Assembly (NCBI GenBank): GCA_012295275.1
Contig: CM022676.1
Span: 8,396,086-8,416,085, forward strand
DNA from: Chrysomallon squamiferum
Lineage: Eukaryota; Mollusca; Gastropoda; Neomphalida; Peltospiridae
DNA length: 20,000 nt
Reading direction: 5' to 3'
Below the pieces are notes generated by a model. That model was not told the DNA's origin, ran no database searches, and saw only the letters and a list, made by a program, of their open reading frames with translations. The position numbers and the translations under genes were made by a program. Shown in pieces: positions 1-9,865 of this stretch. Every line of letters begins with the position of its first letter. Within the stretch, counting starts at the first letter, position 1.

Positions 1-391
1 CATAATATAATATCCCAGCGTCTGCCACAGTTTGAATGAGAGGCACTGTCAGGGCTGCACTTAAATAAATAATAAATAATCAGAAAAAAAAAAAAAAAAA
101 CAAAAAAAAAAAAAAAAAACATTGTTTCAGATTTTCTTGACTTGGTAAGATTGTGCAGACACATAACTGCGCTGACACCTGTTCATTCATTCATCCTTTA
201 ATTCGTTTCTTTTCTTTCACTTATTCACTGAGCTTGTCTGTCATTCGTTCAAACTAAAAATAAGGAAATAACATAAATAGTTTGATGTAGTCTAATGACG
301 TTTCCCATGCGGAAATTCAAGCCACCGACGCCCTCGTTTTAATATTCATGTATGCGTATTGCATGGGAATAGACCTGTTACTGACGTTTGT
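1..391. other. AT-rich non-genic stretch with paired A-runs
   Basis: I see no gene here. Two A-runs of about 17-18 bases (84-100 and 102-119), separated by one C, are the only clear structure. The rest is low-complexity AT-rich DNA with a short richer patch near 300-340. Confidence 0.6.
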
Positions 392-426
392 AAAAAAAAA
401 AAAATAATATATATATATAATATAAA

Positions 427-471
<45 letters not shown>

Positions 472-474
472 TAA
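392..474. repeat. A-run / (AT)n / (AAT)n compound microsatellite
   Basis: An A-run passes into TA dinucleotides and then into about a dozen AAT/ATA triplets. It has the slipped-strand look of ordinary microsatellite growth. Confidence 0.9.
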
Positions 475-550
475 ATTTAAATCTGGGTTCGGTTTGATTA
501 ACAACCGAAATTATATACTATTATTTCACTAGTCCTGATGATACAGCTAC

Positions 551-562
551 GATTACTACTAT

Positions 563-602
<40 letters not shown>

Positions 603-716
603 GCTACCACTACTGCTGCTACTACTATTACTACAACAACTACTATTACTACTGTAATTACTAGTACTAGTACTACCACTACTGCTACTATTACTACTAC
701 TGTTATTACTAATTAT
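551..716. repeat. (ACT)n imperfect microsatellite
   Basis: A long run of ACT triplets with GCT, ATT, ACA and GTA interruptions. The serine-rich open frame on the minus strand is only the repeat read in frame, not a gene. Confidence 0.9.
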
Positions 717-765
717 GCTCAAAGTATCACTGCAAAGTAATTGTTCTAGTTGTAGAAAAGGATAC

Positions 766-1088
766 CAAAAAAAAAAAAATAAAAATAAAATAAAATAAAA
801 TAAATAAGAAAACAAAATATGAAAAATATAATAAAGAAATAATAATAATAATGATGATGATGATAATACTACTACTACTACTACTAATAATAATAATAAT
901 AATAAAAAAAAAAATAATAATAATAATAATTAAAGAAAATAAAAAGCAAGCAAAAATAAACAATAAACAAAATAAAACAAACAAAACAATAACAAAAAAA
1001 ATATAAAAAAAAAAAAAAAAAAAAAAAATAAAAGAAGAAGGAAAACAAAACAAATAAAAAATTAATAATAATTTCAATTACTATTAAA

Positions 1089-1129
<41 letters not shown>

Positions 1130-1130
1130 C
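766..1130. repeat. Compound A-rich / (AAT)n / (GATGAT) / (ACT)n repeat block
   Basis: Successive arrays: A-runs with AAAAT, AAT triplets near 840-850 and 885-905, ATG and ACT triplets near 850-890, a long A-run near 1003-1027, and (ACT) triplets at 1087-1128. All long open frames on the minus strand here are homopolymeric Val, Ile, Phe or Ser tracts and are artefacts of the repeat. Confidence 0.9.
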
Positions 1131-1500
1131 TTTACAACAACAGCATTACAACTGCTGAACAAAATCCCTATCGACACTTTTAATATTCAGCTTTTATCAG
1201 CACTACAAAATAAAAAACGATTACGGAAGAATGTACCACCCATAGCGTGCTTGAACCAGTGATAAATAGGAAATTACTTTCCTATCGCTACAGGGATTTA
1301 AAATCCAAACAGTGTATAAAACAAATCCTTACTAAATATGTTTCAATTATAGCGGTCGCGAGTTATCCGTGTTTCCTGAAATCGTTTATGTCCGGAGTCT
1401 CGCTACATTCTTGTTTTGGGTTACGTATTCAGACCGGATTCATGTGTTTGTTCGGAGAGGTTAGTATTGAAAAATAAGAATTTTCTGAGTTTTATTATTC
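1131..1500 (+). other. Unique, less AT-rich block with a 76-codon open frame; no recognised gene
   Basis: A unique-sequence island between microsatellites. The frame from 1247 to 1477 starts MLEPVINRKLL and matches no family I recognise. Near its end GGAGAG is followed by GTTAGT, a weak donor-like site. It could be an upstream noncoding exon or promoter of the zinc-finger gene downstream, but nothing in the sequence proves that. Confidence 0.2.
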
Positions 1501-1677
1501 GTTTTGTAAATATTTAACCTGTCAGCAATCTTTATTTTTAATTTCTTAAAGTGAAAAAATGTTTGAGTAACGATTTAAATAAGCTGACTGTTGTAAACAA
1601 AGATAGTAAAATGTCCCTTAAGAACTGGATCGGAATATATGATCGGACAAGTGTCAACTAATTCCAAAACAAGTGTT

Positions 1678-1762
1678 GGTGTATACGTATGCATATGTTT
1701 ATGTTTGTATGCATATTTGTGTGTATGTGCATGCATGCGCGGTCGCGTTTGTATGTAAAAAG
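1678..1762. repeat. Degenerate TG/TA alternating purine-pyrimidine tract
   Basis: Imperfect TATG/TGTA/TGCA alternation including GCATGCATGCGCG, a sequence type able to adopt left-handed DNA. No coding signal. Confidence 0.6.
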
Positions 1763-2417
1763 AAGAAATTTTGCATTTTTCATAGCCACAGACATAAATT
1801 TAAGTGCCTGCATATTTCAGTTGTGTTTTATAAATGATCATTAGTGATTACGTCAGTTTTATTATTAATTTGGTATTCGTTATTTATCTAATTTAAAATA
1901 TATATGTTATCAGATTAGATCATAGCCTATACAGTATTGTTTATTATTTATTTTAATACTATTTCTAAGTAATAACATTTAATCAAAATTATGGGAGATA
2001 ATCTCTTAAATAAAATTCATTTTAATTTAAATACAAAAATATTTTTACAAATGTTTACATTTTCTTCACACTTTGTAAATAGGTTTATTTAATTTAGAAT
2101 TACTGTCTATTTCTGCTACAGTTACAATTGTCATAGCAACAAATAACAATGTTGAAATACTTACACTTGTAAATATATGCATGATATTAAAATATATTAA
2201 CATATTAGAAAAACAGACAAAAAAAACCAACAAACATTCTGTGGTTGGCCTTTGATAAAAAGTGATAATACGAATTATTTATTTATATATTTATTTATTT
2301 ATAATGACTAATACACTAAAAAAAATTGATGACAAATAGTAAATGATACATATCATAAAACTGAATGAATATTATGTTTGTGTGTTTATGTTTTTATATA
2401 TACACATATAAAACTAT
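1763..2417. other. AT-rich unique sequence, nothing recognised
   Basis: No open frame, RNA gene or repeat array of note apart from a short TTTA run near 2276-2300. Confidence 0.6.
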
Positions 2418-2443
2418 TATTATTATTATTATTATTATTATTA
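2418..2443. repeat. (ATT)n microsatellite
   Basis: About eight ATT triplets, bounded by ordinary AT-rich DNA. Confidence 0.85.
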
Positions 2444-3046
2444 CTAATTTGTATATTAAAATATATTATTATACTGATATTAAGGGTCATATAAAATATG
2501 GAGATTCTCATAGAAAAAATTTGCTTAAAAAATAACTAGCTATAACTTAGCCAAACCAAATTGTATTAATAACGATTAAAAAGAAAAATATATGAACCTA
2601 TCTGCAGTTTCGTAATCTATTTTACTTCATTGTTTTAACTTAAAGGATTAATTAAATTGAAAACAAGTGAACGTAAACAGAATTTTATTTTATTAAAAGT
2701 AGCCTTTTTTTCTCATAGTATCTAAACATGGTACCCATAAAAAACAAAGAACTTGTTGAAATGTTATCAAAACTCATTCCAGTTGTGATTTGGACTGTGA
2801 ATCTTTACAAGTATAATTCAGATGTTCATAATCTTGGTTAGAGCTTTGTGCATTATTATATATGTACACAGAAATCTGTAATTTGCAGTATTACAACAAA
2901 TTTAATATTTTAAAACAATAGTTTTAGCTCATATTAAAATAACTGTACAGAACTGTTTTTTTAAATTTTTGCCAGTAATAACATTATTTAATGAAATAAA
3001 ACACTATAATTTAACCTGCAATTTTATATCAAATAGCAGGTGATCT
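2444..3046. other. AT-rich unique sequence, nothing recognised
   Basis: No coding potential or recognisable element in either strand. Confidence 0.6.
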
Positions 3047-3302
3047 ATTACTGCTACAACTGCAACAACAACAACAACAACAGCTACTACTACTACTGCT
3101 ACTAAGATGGTGACAACTTCTACTACTATGTACTATGACTACTACTTCTATAACTACAATTATTACTGCTATTACTACAACTACAACTACTACTACTATT
3201 ACAACTACTAATACTACTACTACTGTACCAACCACCACTACCATTGCCACTACTTTTACACAAATACTACTGCTACTACTACTAATGCTATTACTATGAT
3301 TA
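3047..3302. repeat. Imperfect (ACT/ACA)n microsatellite
   Basis: About 250 bases of ACT, ACA, GCT and ATT triplets with occasional ATG. The Ser/Val-rich minus-strand frame is the repeat in translation. Confidence 0.85.
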
Positions 3303-3398
3303 TTACTAACATATTTTCTAATATATTTCATTTTCATTGACAAAGGTGAAATTTTGTTAGCGAAAACATATAGGTCAGCTGCACCTGAAAATAAATTT

Positions 3399-3422
3399 AA
3401 ATGAATGAATGAATGAATGAAT
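3399..3422. repeat. (AATG)n tetranucleotide repeat
   Basis: Five to six consecutive AATG units. Confidence 0.85.
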
Positions 3423-3496
3423 ACATTAATATGCTTGTGTACATACATATATATAAGATTTTGTAATACTAGAATTGCTGCTATTACTACTACAGT

Positions 3497-3534
3497 TATT
3501 TATTATTATTATTATTATTATGATTATGATTATG

Positions 3535-3600
<66 letters not shown>

Positions 3601-3601
3601 G
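3497..3601. repeat. (ATT)n microsatellite with ATG/ATT interruption
   Basis: About 35 ATT triplets with a short GATTAT interruption near 3520-3538. The poly-Tyr and poly-Ile frames over it are artefacts. Confidence 0.95.
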
Positions 3602-3945
3602 TATTTTCATTTAGTGCATGGTAAAAATCATATCCCTGTCTTAGATGACATTTTGGTATGCCCACACCATTCATACCTGAACCTTTATTCAGTCTTAATA
3701 TATGACTGCTTTGTTATTTCAGCTAATAATAATAAATATTTAGCAACATTTTATGAAAGGCATTGTAGGCTCAGCCTTTTTAGTTCTTTTATATTTACAT
3801 TATCTAATACATAATGTTTAAGGGAGATTACTCTCTATAGTATATTTGTATTGAATATTAATCTATAACAATAATTATCTTCATATTTAGCTTTGTTTTT
3901 GTTACTGTAATTATAAATTCTTCTTATTGTTATATTTTAGTTTAT
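3602..3945. other. Unique sequence, no supported gene
   Basis: A 71-codon frame begins at 3599 inside the ATT array and has no recognisable motif. I do not call it. Confidence 0.5.
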
Positions 3946-4135
3946 ATGTTTGTATTTATGTGTGTATATGCGTATCTACCTTTAATGGATGTTGGTACAA
4001 ATGTGTATACAGATATGTATAAATATGTGTTTTTTGTGTGTATGTGTGTGAATGTATGTGAATGTATGTATGTTTATGTTTGTATATACATTATAATGTG
4101 TCTGTATGTATGTATGTTTAATATTAATTTTTATG
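3946..4135. repeat. Degenerate TATG/TGTA repeat
   Basis: About 190 bases of TGTATG/TGTGTG/TATGTT alternation, similar in kind to the tract at 1678-1762. The Tyr/Val/Cys-rich frame over it is a repeat artefact. Confidence 0.8.
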
Positions 4136-4194
4136 TTTTATTTACCGCATTTATACATATAATATAACATTATGTATTATTTTAAAATGTTATA

Positions 4195-4209
4195 ATTCTA
4201 TTCTTCCAG
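4195..4209 (+). promoter_or_regulatory. Candidate 3' splice acceptor opening the zinc-finger terminal exon
   Basis: A pyrimidine-rich run ends TTCTTCCAG at 4209, just before the stretch that leads without any strong donor into the zinc-finger coding region. This fits a long terminal exon with a 5' leader, but the site is inferred from consensus only. Confidence 0.35.
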
Positions 4210-4479
4210 GTCACAAGAGACAAGGAGACCTCATCCAACATGAACATGCAACATGTAATCATCCAAAAACAACTTTAAGAAAGAAAAAAAACATTACCAT
4301 GTGGTCAAGAAACCATATTTGAAATATCTAAATCTACTACATAACACAAGTTGTAGTTAAAAGGATCGAGATTTCAAAAACAGCTACTTGTGTTTAAGAA
4401 TGATCCTTTTTAAAAACATGGACACCTTATTGGTAGTAAATTTTAAAACATAAAGTTTTATTTAAATGAAATTGTGTGT

Positions 4480-5250
4480 GAAGATCAGTTATACTTGTTG
4501 GAGAATTTGGATTTGAAAAAAACAGTTCTCTTTGTTTGGGCATCCTTGATAGAAACATCTGTATGATCAGTGAACTAAATGCCAAAGCTTCAGAATTTTT
4601 GAAACAAAATTAGTTTTTTTCAAAAGGAGATTTATCTGAAGAACTGTTTGGACACAAAGGTGTATATGAGATCTATAAAAAAAAATTAAATTTTGAATTC
4701 TATTCACAAGAATAATTTTTTGAGAAACAGTTGTCTAAAACATTGTTGAAGAAAACTTGATACAAATGTTTACAGTCAAAAAGGTTTAAAAAGGTTAAAA
4801 CGTCAGAGATATTAAGAAATATTTACTTTTATTTAAAAAGAATATTTCAAGAACTGTTATGAAAAAAACATTGTTTGTGTATCTTTGCTAAAAGCATCTA
4901 TATGATCAAGAAAACATCTTGAAAATTATTAAAAAATATTTAATTTTATTTAAAATGAGATCTACCTGAAGAACATTTATCAAAAATCTTTGTTTGAAAA
5001 CACTTCATTAAAAAGACCTGTACTGTGAAGAAAACTTGAGAATTATCAAAACATTTTAGTTGATTTAAAATGAACCTTCTTTTAAAAAAAAATAATGTGC
5101 CATAATTCATGGGTAGAATCCTAAATAGATATATGTATATGTAGTCAATAAACCATACCTGAAACACCTGAATTATTGGAGAAGATGCAGCTTTATTTAA
5201 AATGATATGTCCAGTTAGAGTCCTGATGGGAAAAAATGATGCCTGGAAGA
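4480..5250 (+). repeat. Degenerate tandem repeat in the leader of the zinc-finger gene
   Basis: Several imperfect copies of a roughly 120-200 base unit recur. Shared words are TTTAAAATGAGAT, ATCTGAAGAAC or CTGAAGAAC, AACATTGTTTG or CTTTGTTTG, and GAAAACTTGA. Clear unit starts lie near 4630, 4850, 4965 and 5055. No long open frame runs through it. It precedes the coding region and may be an ancient 5'-UTR repeat of the zinc-finger family, though that function is my guess. Confidence 0.5.
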
Positions 5251-5330
5251 ATCAAATTTTATTCTTCATGAAATTCTTCAGTAACCATATCCACTGAATT
5301 ATCAGTGTATTAGAACCTTCATGAAATGAA

Positions 5331-6113
5331 ATGGATTCAGCTGATACAGTGATACGTACTGACACACGCGTCGCATCCTCTTTCAGAGATGAGTGTCTGC
5401 TCAAAAAGGATTTAAAAACACATCCAGGAGAAAGTGTTGAGCTCAAGTGCGTACAAGTCTTAAATCTGCCAGACAGAAATGCTGTGAGAAATGTTAAAGA
5501 TTTTGAAAAATGTGCTTCAGAAGATGTTGTGTCTGCGGATAAAACATGTTTGTCGCATAAAGGTTCTGAAATGGATTCTGGAACAGAAGTAGATTCTTCA
5601 TCAAAAATGGATGCCAACAAAAGTGGATTCTTTATCAAAAATGCATTCTGTAACAAAAGTGGATTCTTTATCAAAAATGGATTCTATAACAAAATTGGAT
5701 GATTCACCAGAAATGGATTCTGCAACAAAAGTCGACGATTTATCAAAAATGGATTGTAAGGATTCGGACATAACAACTGCAGTCCAGAAAGAGTGCAAAA
5801 TGAAACAGTTAGTGCTATCAGTGAAAAAAGTGGTGTATCGTTCCATGAGAAACCGAATCTGAATCAGTCAAAATATGCGAAGAAGAGTGAACATTTCAGG
5901 AACAGAAGTAAAATGGATTCTCTTGCAGATGTTCTGTGGTCAGGAAAGAGAATAAGTATTCCTGAAACTCTTTCAGTAAAAGATGTGTTCATGAATGACA
6001 GTGATCCACTTCCTAGTCTCAGAAACAAGAGAAGAGTTTATTCCAGTGTCTCGTCTGCTAAGAGAAGGAAAATGTCGGGAACAGAATCATTAAAGAGTTG
6101 TAACACTGAATAA
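5331..6113 (+). pseudogene. Broken N-terminal coding region of the zinc-finger gene
   Basis: This stretch reads like protein and shares the frame of the intact zinc-finger ORF, but carries three lesions. Frame 5331-5702 (MDSADTVIRTD...) loses phase near 5605, where one repeat unit is short by two bases. The sense then continues in another frame (5611 to about 5790) as a Lys-Met-Asp-Ser-like repeat. It returns to the original frame near 5793 and runs to a TAA at 6111-6113. Beyond that stop the frame stays protein-like into the intact ORF. The 5793-6113 part has a basic, NLS-like patch (KRRKMSG). Either the 5' half is decayed and translation starts at 6195, or assembly errors broke a longer gene, or hidden introns remove the lesions. 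Confidence 0.5.
5570..5760 (+). repeat. 36-base coding tandem repeat (about 12 codons per unit)
   Basis: Four to five imperfect units of the type AAAATGGATTCT-(G/A)TAACAAAAGTGGATTCTTTATC. In the matching frame they encode a repeated K-M-D-S-x-T-K-V-D-S-L-S pattern. The first unit has a net two-base loss that shifts the reading frame of everything downstream. Confidence 0.7.
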
Positions 6114-6194
6114 AACTCACCATTTAAACATAAGACAGACTCCATAGACAGTGGACAGCTTTCTGAAAAGAAATTTCAAACTGTTAGAAGTGAT

Positions 6195-7658
6195 TTGTCT
6201 GGAGGTGAGTGTTCTGATGGAAGGAAGGAATCATCTGTAGTAGAATCAAAGAACAGGATTAATTGTTCAGGAAAAAGAACCAAAACGTCCAACCTGGACA
6301 TAAATAAAGAATACACTGAGAGTAAAGACTGCGTAGAAGATGTTGAAAACAAGAAGGATTTCACAGATAACGGTAATAATTTAAAACAATCCGATTCTTT
6401 CCGTATTGAGAGAAGATGCTCATTTGATGACAATACGGAGATAGACTCTAAGGAAAATGTGTTCAAGGATGTTCAGAAAATTAACGTGTCTGAAACAGTA
6501 AATCAAAACATTTGTTCAATAAAATCAGAGGTGATAGAGAGTGATGACTGTAGCGAAAATAAATTAGATATTTTAGTAAATGATACAAACAATTACAAAA
6601 AGGAACGTTGCGACTCCGAAACGGATCAAGGGGAGCAATCGAGTGACACTGAGAAAAACATTACTGCTTCTGACAAAGACGAAGTAAGAGTTACTGTTCC
6701 TGGGACAGATGGCGCCGCCAGTGGACTGTCGTCTGAAGAAAACCCCAAAGGATCGGACGACGATGCGAAAGGATCCGAAGAGAACGCGAAAGAATGGGAA
6801 ACGGACGAGGACGTGTTTTCCACCGAGGAGAAAGTCAACGTGCCCGAGTCTCTGATGAAGAAAGATTCCAAGTCAATCACCTGCGACCTGTGCATGAAAA
6901 ACTTCACCCGCAAAACGACGCTCAAACAGCACATGCTCATCCACGCCGGCGAGAAGCCGTACGCCTGCGGCGTCTGCACGAGCTGCTTCGCCGACAGCAG
7001 CAGCCTGCGGAGGCACATGCTGGTGCACACGGGCGAGAAGCCGTACCAGTGCCAGGTCTGCCTCAAGTGTTTCCGCCACGCCGGAGTCCTCGCCAAGCAC
7101 AAGCTCGTGCACACGGGAGAGAGGCCGTACGAGTGCCAGGTGTGCTCCAAGTCGTTCGCCTACTCCCACCACTACAAGACGCACATGCTGATCCACACGG
7201 GCGAGAAGCCCTTCCACTGCGACGTCTGCGAGAGATCGTTCGCGCAGCACGGCGCCCTCAAGCGGCACGTGCTGCTGCACACGGGCGAGAAGCCGTTCCA
7301 GTGCGACACGTGCTTCGAGCGGTTCGCCCGAAAGGAAAGCCTGCAGAGGCACGCCCTGAACCACACCTACGTGAAGCCGTTCATCTGCGAGCTGTGCTCG
7401 AAATGCTTCGTCCACCACGGCGCGCTCACCAGACACCTGCTGCTGCACGCCGGCCAGAAGACGTTCAACTGCGGCATCTGCGCCGACGGCTTCTCCAGGA
7501 AGGAGACGCTGGAGAAGCACATGCTGACGCACGCCGAGGAACGTCGGCGTCAGCAGCAGCAGCAGCTACAGTGTGACGTCTGTTCGATGAATTTTGAGGA
7601 CCAGGTTGATTTCGACGAGCATGTACTGACACACAGTGAAAACATAGAAACAAAATAA
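6195..7658 (+). CDS. Nine-finger C2H2 zinc-finger protein
   Basis: A 487-residue frame. Residues 1-229 are an acidic, Ser/Asp/Glu/Lys-rich, probably disordered region. From residue 230 there are nine C2H2 fingers, each C-X2-C-X12-H-X3-H, with first cysteines at 230, 258, 286, 314, 342, 370, 398, 426 and 460. Fingers 1-5 are joined by TGEKP(Y/F)-type linkers. Linkers after fingers 6 and 7 are atypical (TYVKPF, AGQKTF), and a Gln-rich spacer separates fingers 8 and 9. C2H2 arrays of this kind bind DNA in the nucleus and usually regulate transcription; the target cannot be read here. ATG 6195 is the first Met after the TAA at 6111-6113, but protein-like sequence continues upstream, so the true start is uncertain. 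Base composition shifts sharply to GC-rich from about 6700 to 7600. Confidence 0.85.
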   Translation: MSGGECSDGRKESSVVESKNRINCSGKRTKTSNLDINKEYTESKDCVEDVENKKDFTDNGNNLKQSDSFRIERRCSFDDNTEIDSKENVFKDVQKINVSETVNQNICSIKSEVIESDDCSENKLDILVNDTNNYKKERCDSETDQGEQSSDTEKNITASDKDEVRVTVPGTDGAASGLSSEENPKGSDDDAKGSEENAKEWETDEDVFSTEEKVNVPESLMKKDSKSITCDLCMKNFTRKTTLKQHMLIHAGEKPYACGVCTSCFADSSSLRRHMLVHTGEKPYQCQVCLKCFRHAGVLAKHKLVHTGERPYECQVCSKSFAYSHHYKTHMLIHTGEKPFHCDVCERSFAQHGALKRHVLLHTGEKPFQCDTCFERFARKESLQRHALNHTYVKPFICELCSKCFVHHGALTRHLLLHAGQKTFNCGICADGFSRKETLEKHMLTHAEERRRQQQQQLQCDVCSMNFEDQVDFDEHVLTHSENIETK

Positions 7659-7744
7659 TGAAGATTTTTCTGTTATGAAATTTAAATCTGTAGATTAATC
7701 TGAATATGATCACATAATATTTCTTCCGATTTCTGCAAGATTTT

Positions 7745-7830
7745 CTCGATAATAATAATAATAATAAATAATAATAATATTATTATTATGGATATGCCAT
7801 TATTATTATTATTTTTATTTATTATTTCTA

Positions 7831-7891
<61 letters not shown>

Positions 7892-7892
7892 G
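7745..7892. repeat. (AAT)n / (ATT)n microsatellite with internal palindrome
   Basis: AAT triplets switch to ATT triplets, giving a perfect 22-base palindrome at 7768-7789. They continue as about 16 ATT units to 7891. It lies in the 3' UTR of the zinc-finger gene. Confidence 0.9.
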
Positions 7893-7898
7893 AATAAA
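7893..7898 (+). terminator. Candidate polyadenylation signal AATAAA of the zinc-finger gene
   Basis: The canonical hexamer lies 235 bases after the stop codon, directly after the ATT array. It is the first good candidate downstream, chosen on consensus alone. Confidence 0.4.
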
Positions 7899-8380
7899 AT
7901 TTAAATATTTTATAAACATAACTGAACCCTAAGATTTCATTTTACATATTCACATTTTCATCGTTGTTGTTTTTACGTCAGATGTTGTAATCGTATTCTT
8001 AGAAATCTTTGTCTGTTAATAATAATATAAATATGAAAAATGAAATGAACTTAATGTATCACTTAAATATGTGTTTGTCATTGTTTATCAACAGGTACGA
8101 ATTTGTTTTATTTATTTATTTATTTTTAGTTTCGTCATTATTAATTAAAATTCTGCTGTATTTCAGATTTGCACATTTAGAAGCGAACTCAATAATAGAA
8201 TTAGATCACAATGTCAGTTATGTTACGAAACGTGTTAAACCACACTGGTTCTGGTGTGTTCAGTTAATTTTCTGGTGTTTATATCCACAGTAAAAGTCAG
8301 AATAAGAAGAAAAAACAAAGACCAAAAAAGTTTATACAGAAAAATGCAAAAAAAGATTATATTTTTTTTTTTTTTTTTTT
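7899..8380 (+). other. Duplicated AT-rich spacer, no supported gene
   Basis: A 94-codon frame at 8009-8293 exists in this unit, but the matching region of unit B (about 12890-13190) is interrupted by stops and indels, so it is not conserved as coding. Alternating small inverted words (CCACACTGG...GGTGTG) near 8245 occur in both units. Confidence 0.5.
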
Positions 8381-8430
8381 TCTAGAAAAATGCAAGATAT
8401 TACTATTATTATTATTATTTTTTTTTTTTT
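8359..8430. repeat. Poly-T runs and (ATT)n
   Basis: Two T-runs of about 19 and 12 bases flank a short ATT array. Confidence 0.85.
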
Positions 8431-9131
8431 CATTTCTAGAATGACATAATGTGTTTGATTCTGATATGCATATATACATACATACTCACATATAAGTAAG
8501 TTCCATTTTTATGTCTGTCTTCAGTATACTAGAATAATATGGTTAGTGTGATTTGCGTGTGTTTTAATAGTTATAGGTAGTACATACAGGTGAAATTTTA
8601 AGTTACGAACAAGTAATGGGTAAAAATATTACATTTAACATAAGAGACGGCATAACTGCAACTCATACATTGAAAATGTCACATACAACATGTTACAAAT
8701 TAAATATTTGTCTCACCTTGACAGTGCAGTGATTTCCATTGTTTTAATTTGGCTGCAACTGAATCACACTGTCAAACGGGGCAGAATTAAACTAACGTAC
8801 GTCCAGGTATTAATTTAAAACGAGGTAGCAAAAGTTAAAAACAATTAAGAAAACCGGCTGATATCGGCAAATCAAACTGAAATTGTACGACCAATTCCAG
8901 AACTTTACAACCTGCGAACAAACCTTCACTATTGAGCGTACATAATTTGAAGTTCAAATCAGGTTAATAAATAAGAAACGTGAATTAATTAGCTACAACA
9001 TGCGATCTGCCTCCGATGCAGAATGCGCATTTCCAGTACAAGTGCAAGGAAGGAAATAATTTGCAGAGTAATACGTGTTCACAAAGATTTAAGGAAAATA
9101 ATACTTTTGTCCGAAACTTACTTTAATTAAG
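8431..9131 (+). promoter_or_regulatory. Upstream region and candidate 5'-UTR exon of M4 copy A
   Basis: This noncoding stretch is well conserved with 13500-14149 in unit B, at roughly 85-90% by eye. It ends in TTAATTAAG followed by GTGAGA at 9132, a good donor present at the same place in both units (14150 in B). That fits a 5'-UTR exon ending at 9131. I cannot place a transcription start or TATA box reliably in such AT-rich DNA. Confidence 0.35.
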
Positions 9132-9263
9132 GTGAGAAACTTTTATGATTACCTCTTTTGATGTAGCAATTTTTATTTTTGTTATTAAATGCAAATGGTT
9201 GACATACATTGCTAGTGTAATTAAGAATTTACTTTTTGTTTCTTTAAATAAAATGAAATGAAA

Positions 9264-9268
9264 TAAAA

Positions 9269-9303
<35 letters not shown>

Positions 9304-9318
9304 AATAAAAATAAAATA
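9264..9318. repeat. (AAAT)n microsatellite in putative intron 1 of M4 copy A
   Basis: About ten AAAT units. Its counterpart in unit B lies at 14259-14325 with a different length, as expected of a slippage-prone repeat in duplicated introns. Confidence 0.9.
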
Positions 9319-9358
9319 GATTTACAAAGAACCTTAAAGTAGTACTATTTAATTTCAG

Positions 9359-9417
9359 AGGTTTCGGAAGTTGGTTTTAAACGTTCATGATGGAAATTTG
9401 GTTAGCTGTAACTCTGT
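9359..9417 (+). CDS. Putative signal-peptide exon of M4 copy A
   Basis: The exon is bounded by an acceptor (TTTAATTTCAG, ending 9358) and a consensus donor GTAAGT starting at 9418. Two adjacent ATGs (9387, 9390) open a frame reading MMEIWLAVTL, a plausible start of a secretion signal: short N-region, then hydrophobic core. Unit B has the same exon at 14379-14437 with only silent or conservative changes plus loss of the first ATG. It ends with one base of a split codon, so the phase must match the next exon (see the acceptor entry). The peptidase is otherwise without a signal sequence, so an upstream signal exon is expected of a secreted M4 enzyme. Transcript data would settle it. Confidence 0.5.
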
Positions 9418-9537
9418 GTAAGTATATCTCTTTAATTTCAATTCGCTTTTACTAAGTAAACTTCTTGACATTCTTTTACTAATTGCGATTAGTCTCTACA
9501 TTATAATTCAGTGTTGTTTCTATCTCAACATAGATGA

Positions 9538-9568
9538 ATAATAATAATAAAAAAAATAAAAAAATAAA

Positions 9569-9606
<38 letters not shown>
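9538..9606. repeat. (AAT)n microsatellite in putative intron 2 of M4 copy A
   Basis: A-rich start, then about 14 AAT/TAA triplets. The counterpart in unit B is at 14585-14664. Confidence 0.9.
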
Positions 9607-9701
9607 GTGTCAATGCACTGTTAGATATTCGGAAGATTTATTATTTTTCCCCCCCACTTAACATTTACCAGAAAATACACACGGAATCGATAGCCTGACC
9701 A

Positions 9702-9702
<1 letters not shown>

Positions 9703-9750
<48 letters not shown>

Positions 9751-9766
9751 ACACACACACACACAA
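9703..9766. repeat. (CA)n microsatellite just upstream of the M4 copy A main exon
   Basis: About 30 CA repeats with one A-run interruption. Unit B has a shorter, mutated CA tract at 14784-14838. CA-rich intronic tracts near acceptors can influence splicing. Confidence 0.9.
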
Positions 9767-9865
9767 ATGAAAACCGATTAAAACAATGTCGGATGTATAG
9801 CATGACATCTCTTTCAGCGTTATAAATAAATAGTTTCCTTATTCCATTATCTAAAGGTATTATCT

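Noticed and set aside
498-1177. Ser-, Val-, Ile- and Phe-rich minus-strand frames
   Set aside because: Direct translations of ACT, AAT and A-run microsatellites.
3029-3674. Frames rich in Val, Tyr or Ile around 3029-3674
   Set aside because: Translations of the ACT and ATT arrays. No flanking protein-like sequence of any length.
6626-7576. Long open frames in other frames and on the minus strand across the zinc fingers (6626-7150 -, 6794-7576 +, 6873-7532 -)
   Set aside because: They exist because the finger region is GC-rich and stop-poor. Composition is Arg/Ala/Val-rich without motifs, while the C2H2 frame explains the sequence fully.
8009-8293. 94-codon frame with hydrophobic stretches in unit A
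   Set aside because: The matching region of unit B has stops and indels, so the frame is not maintained.
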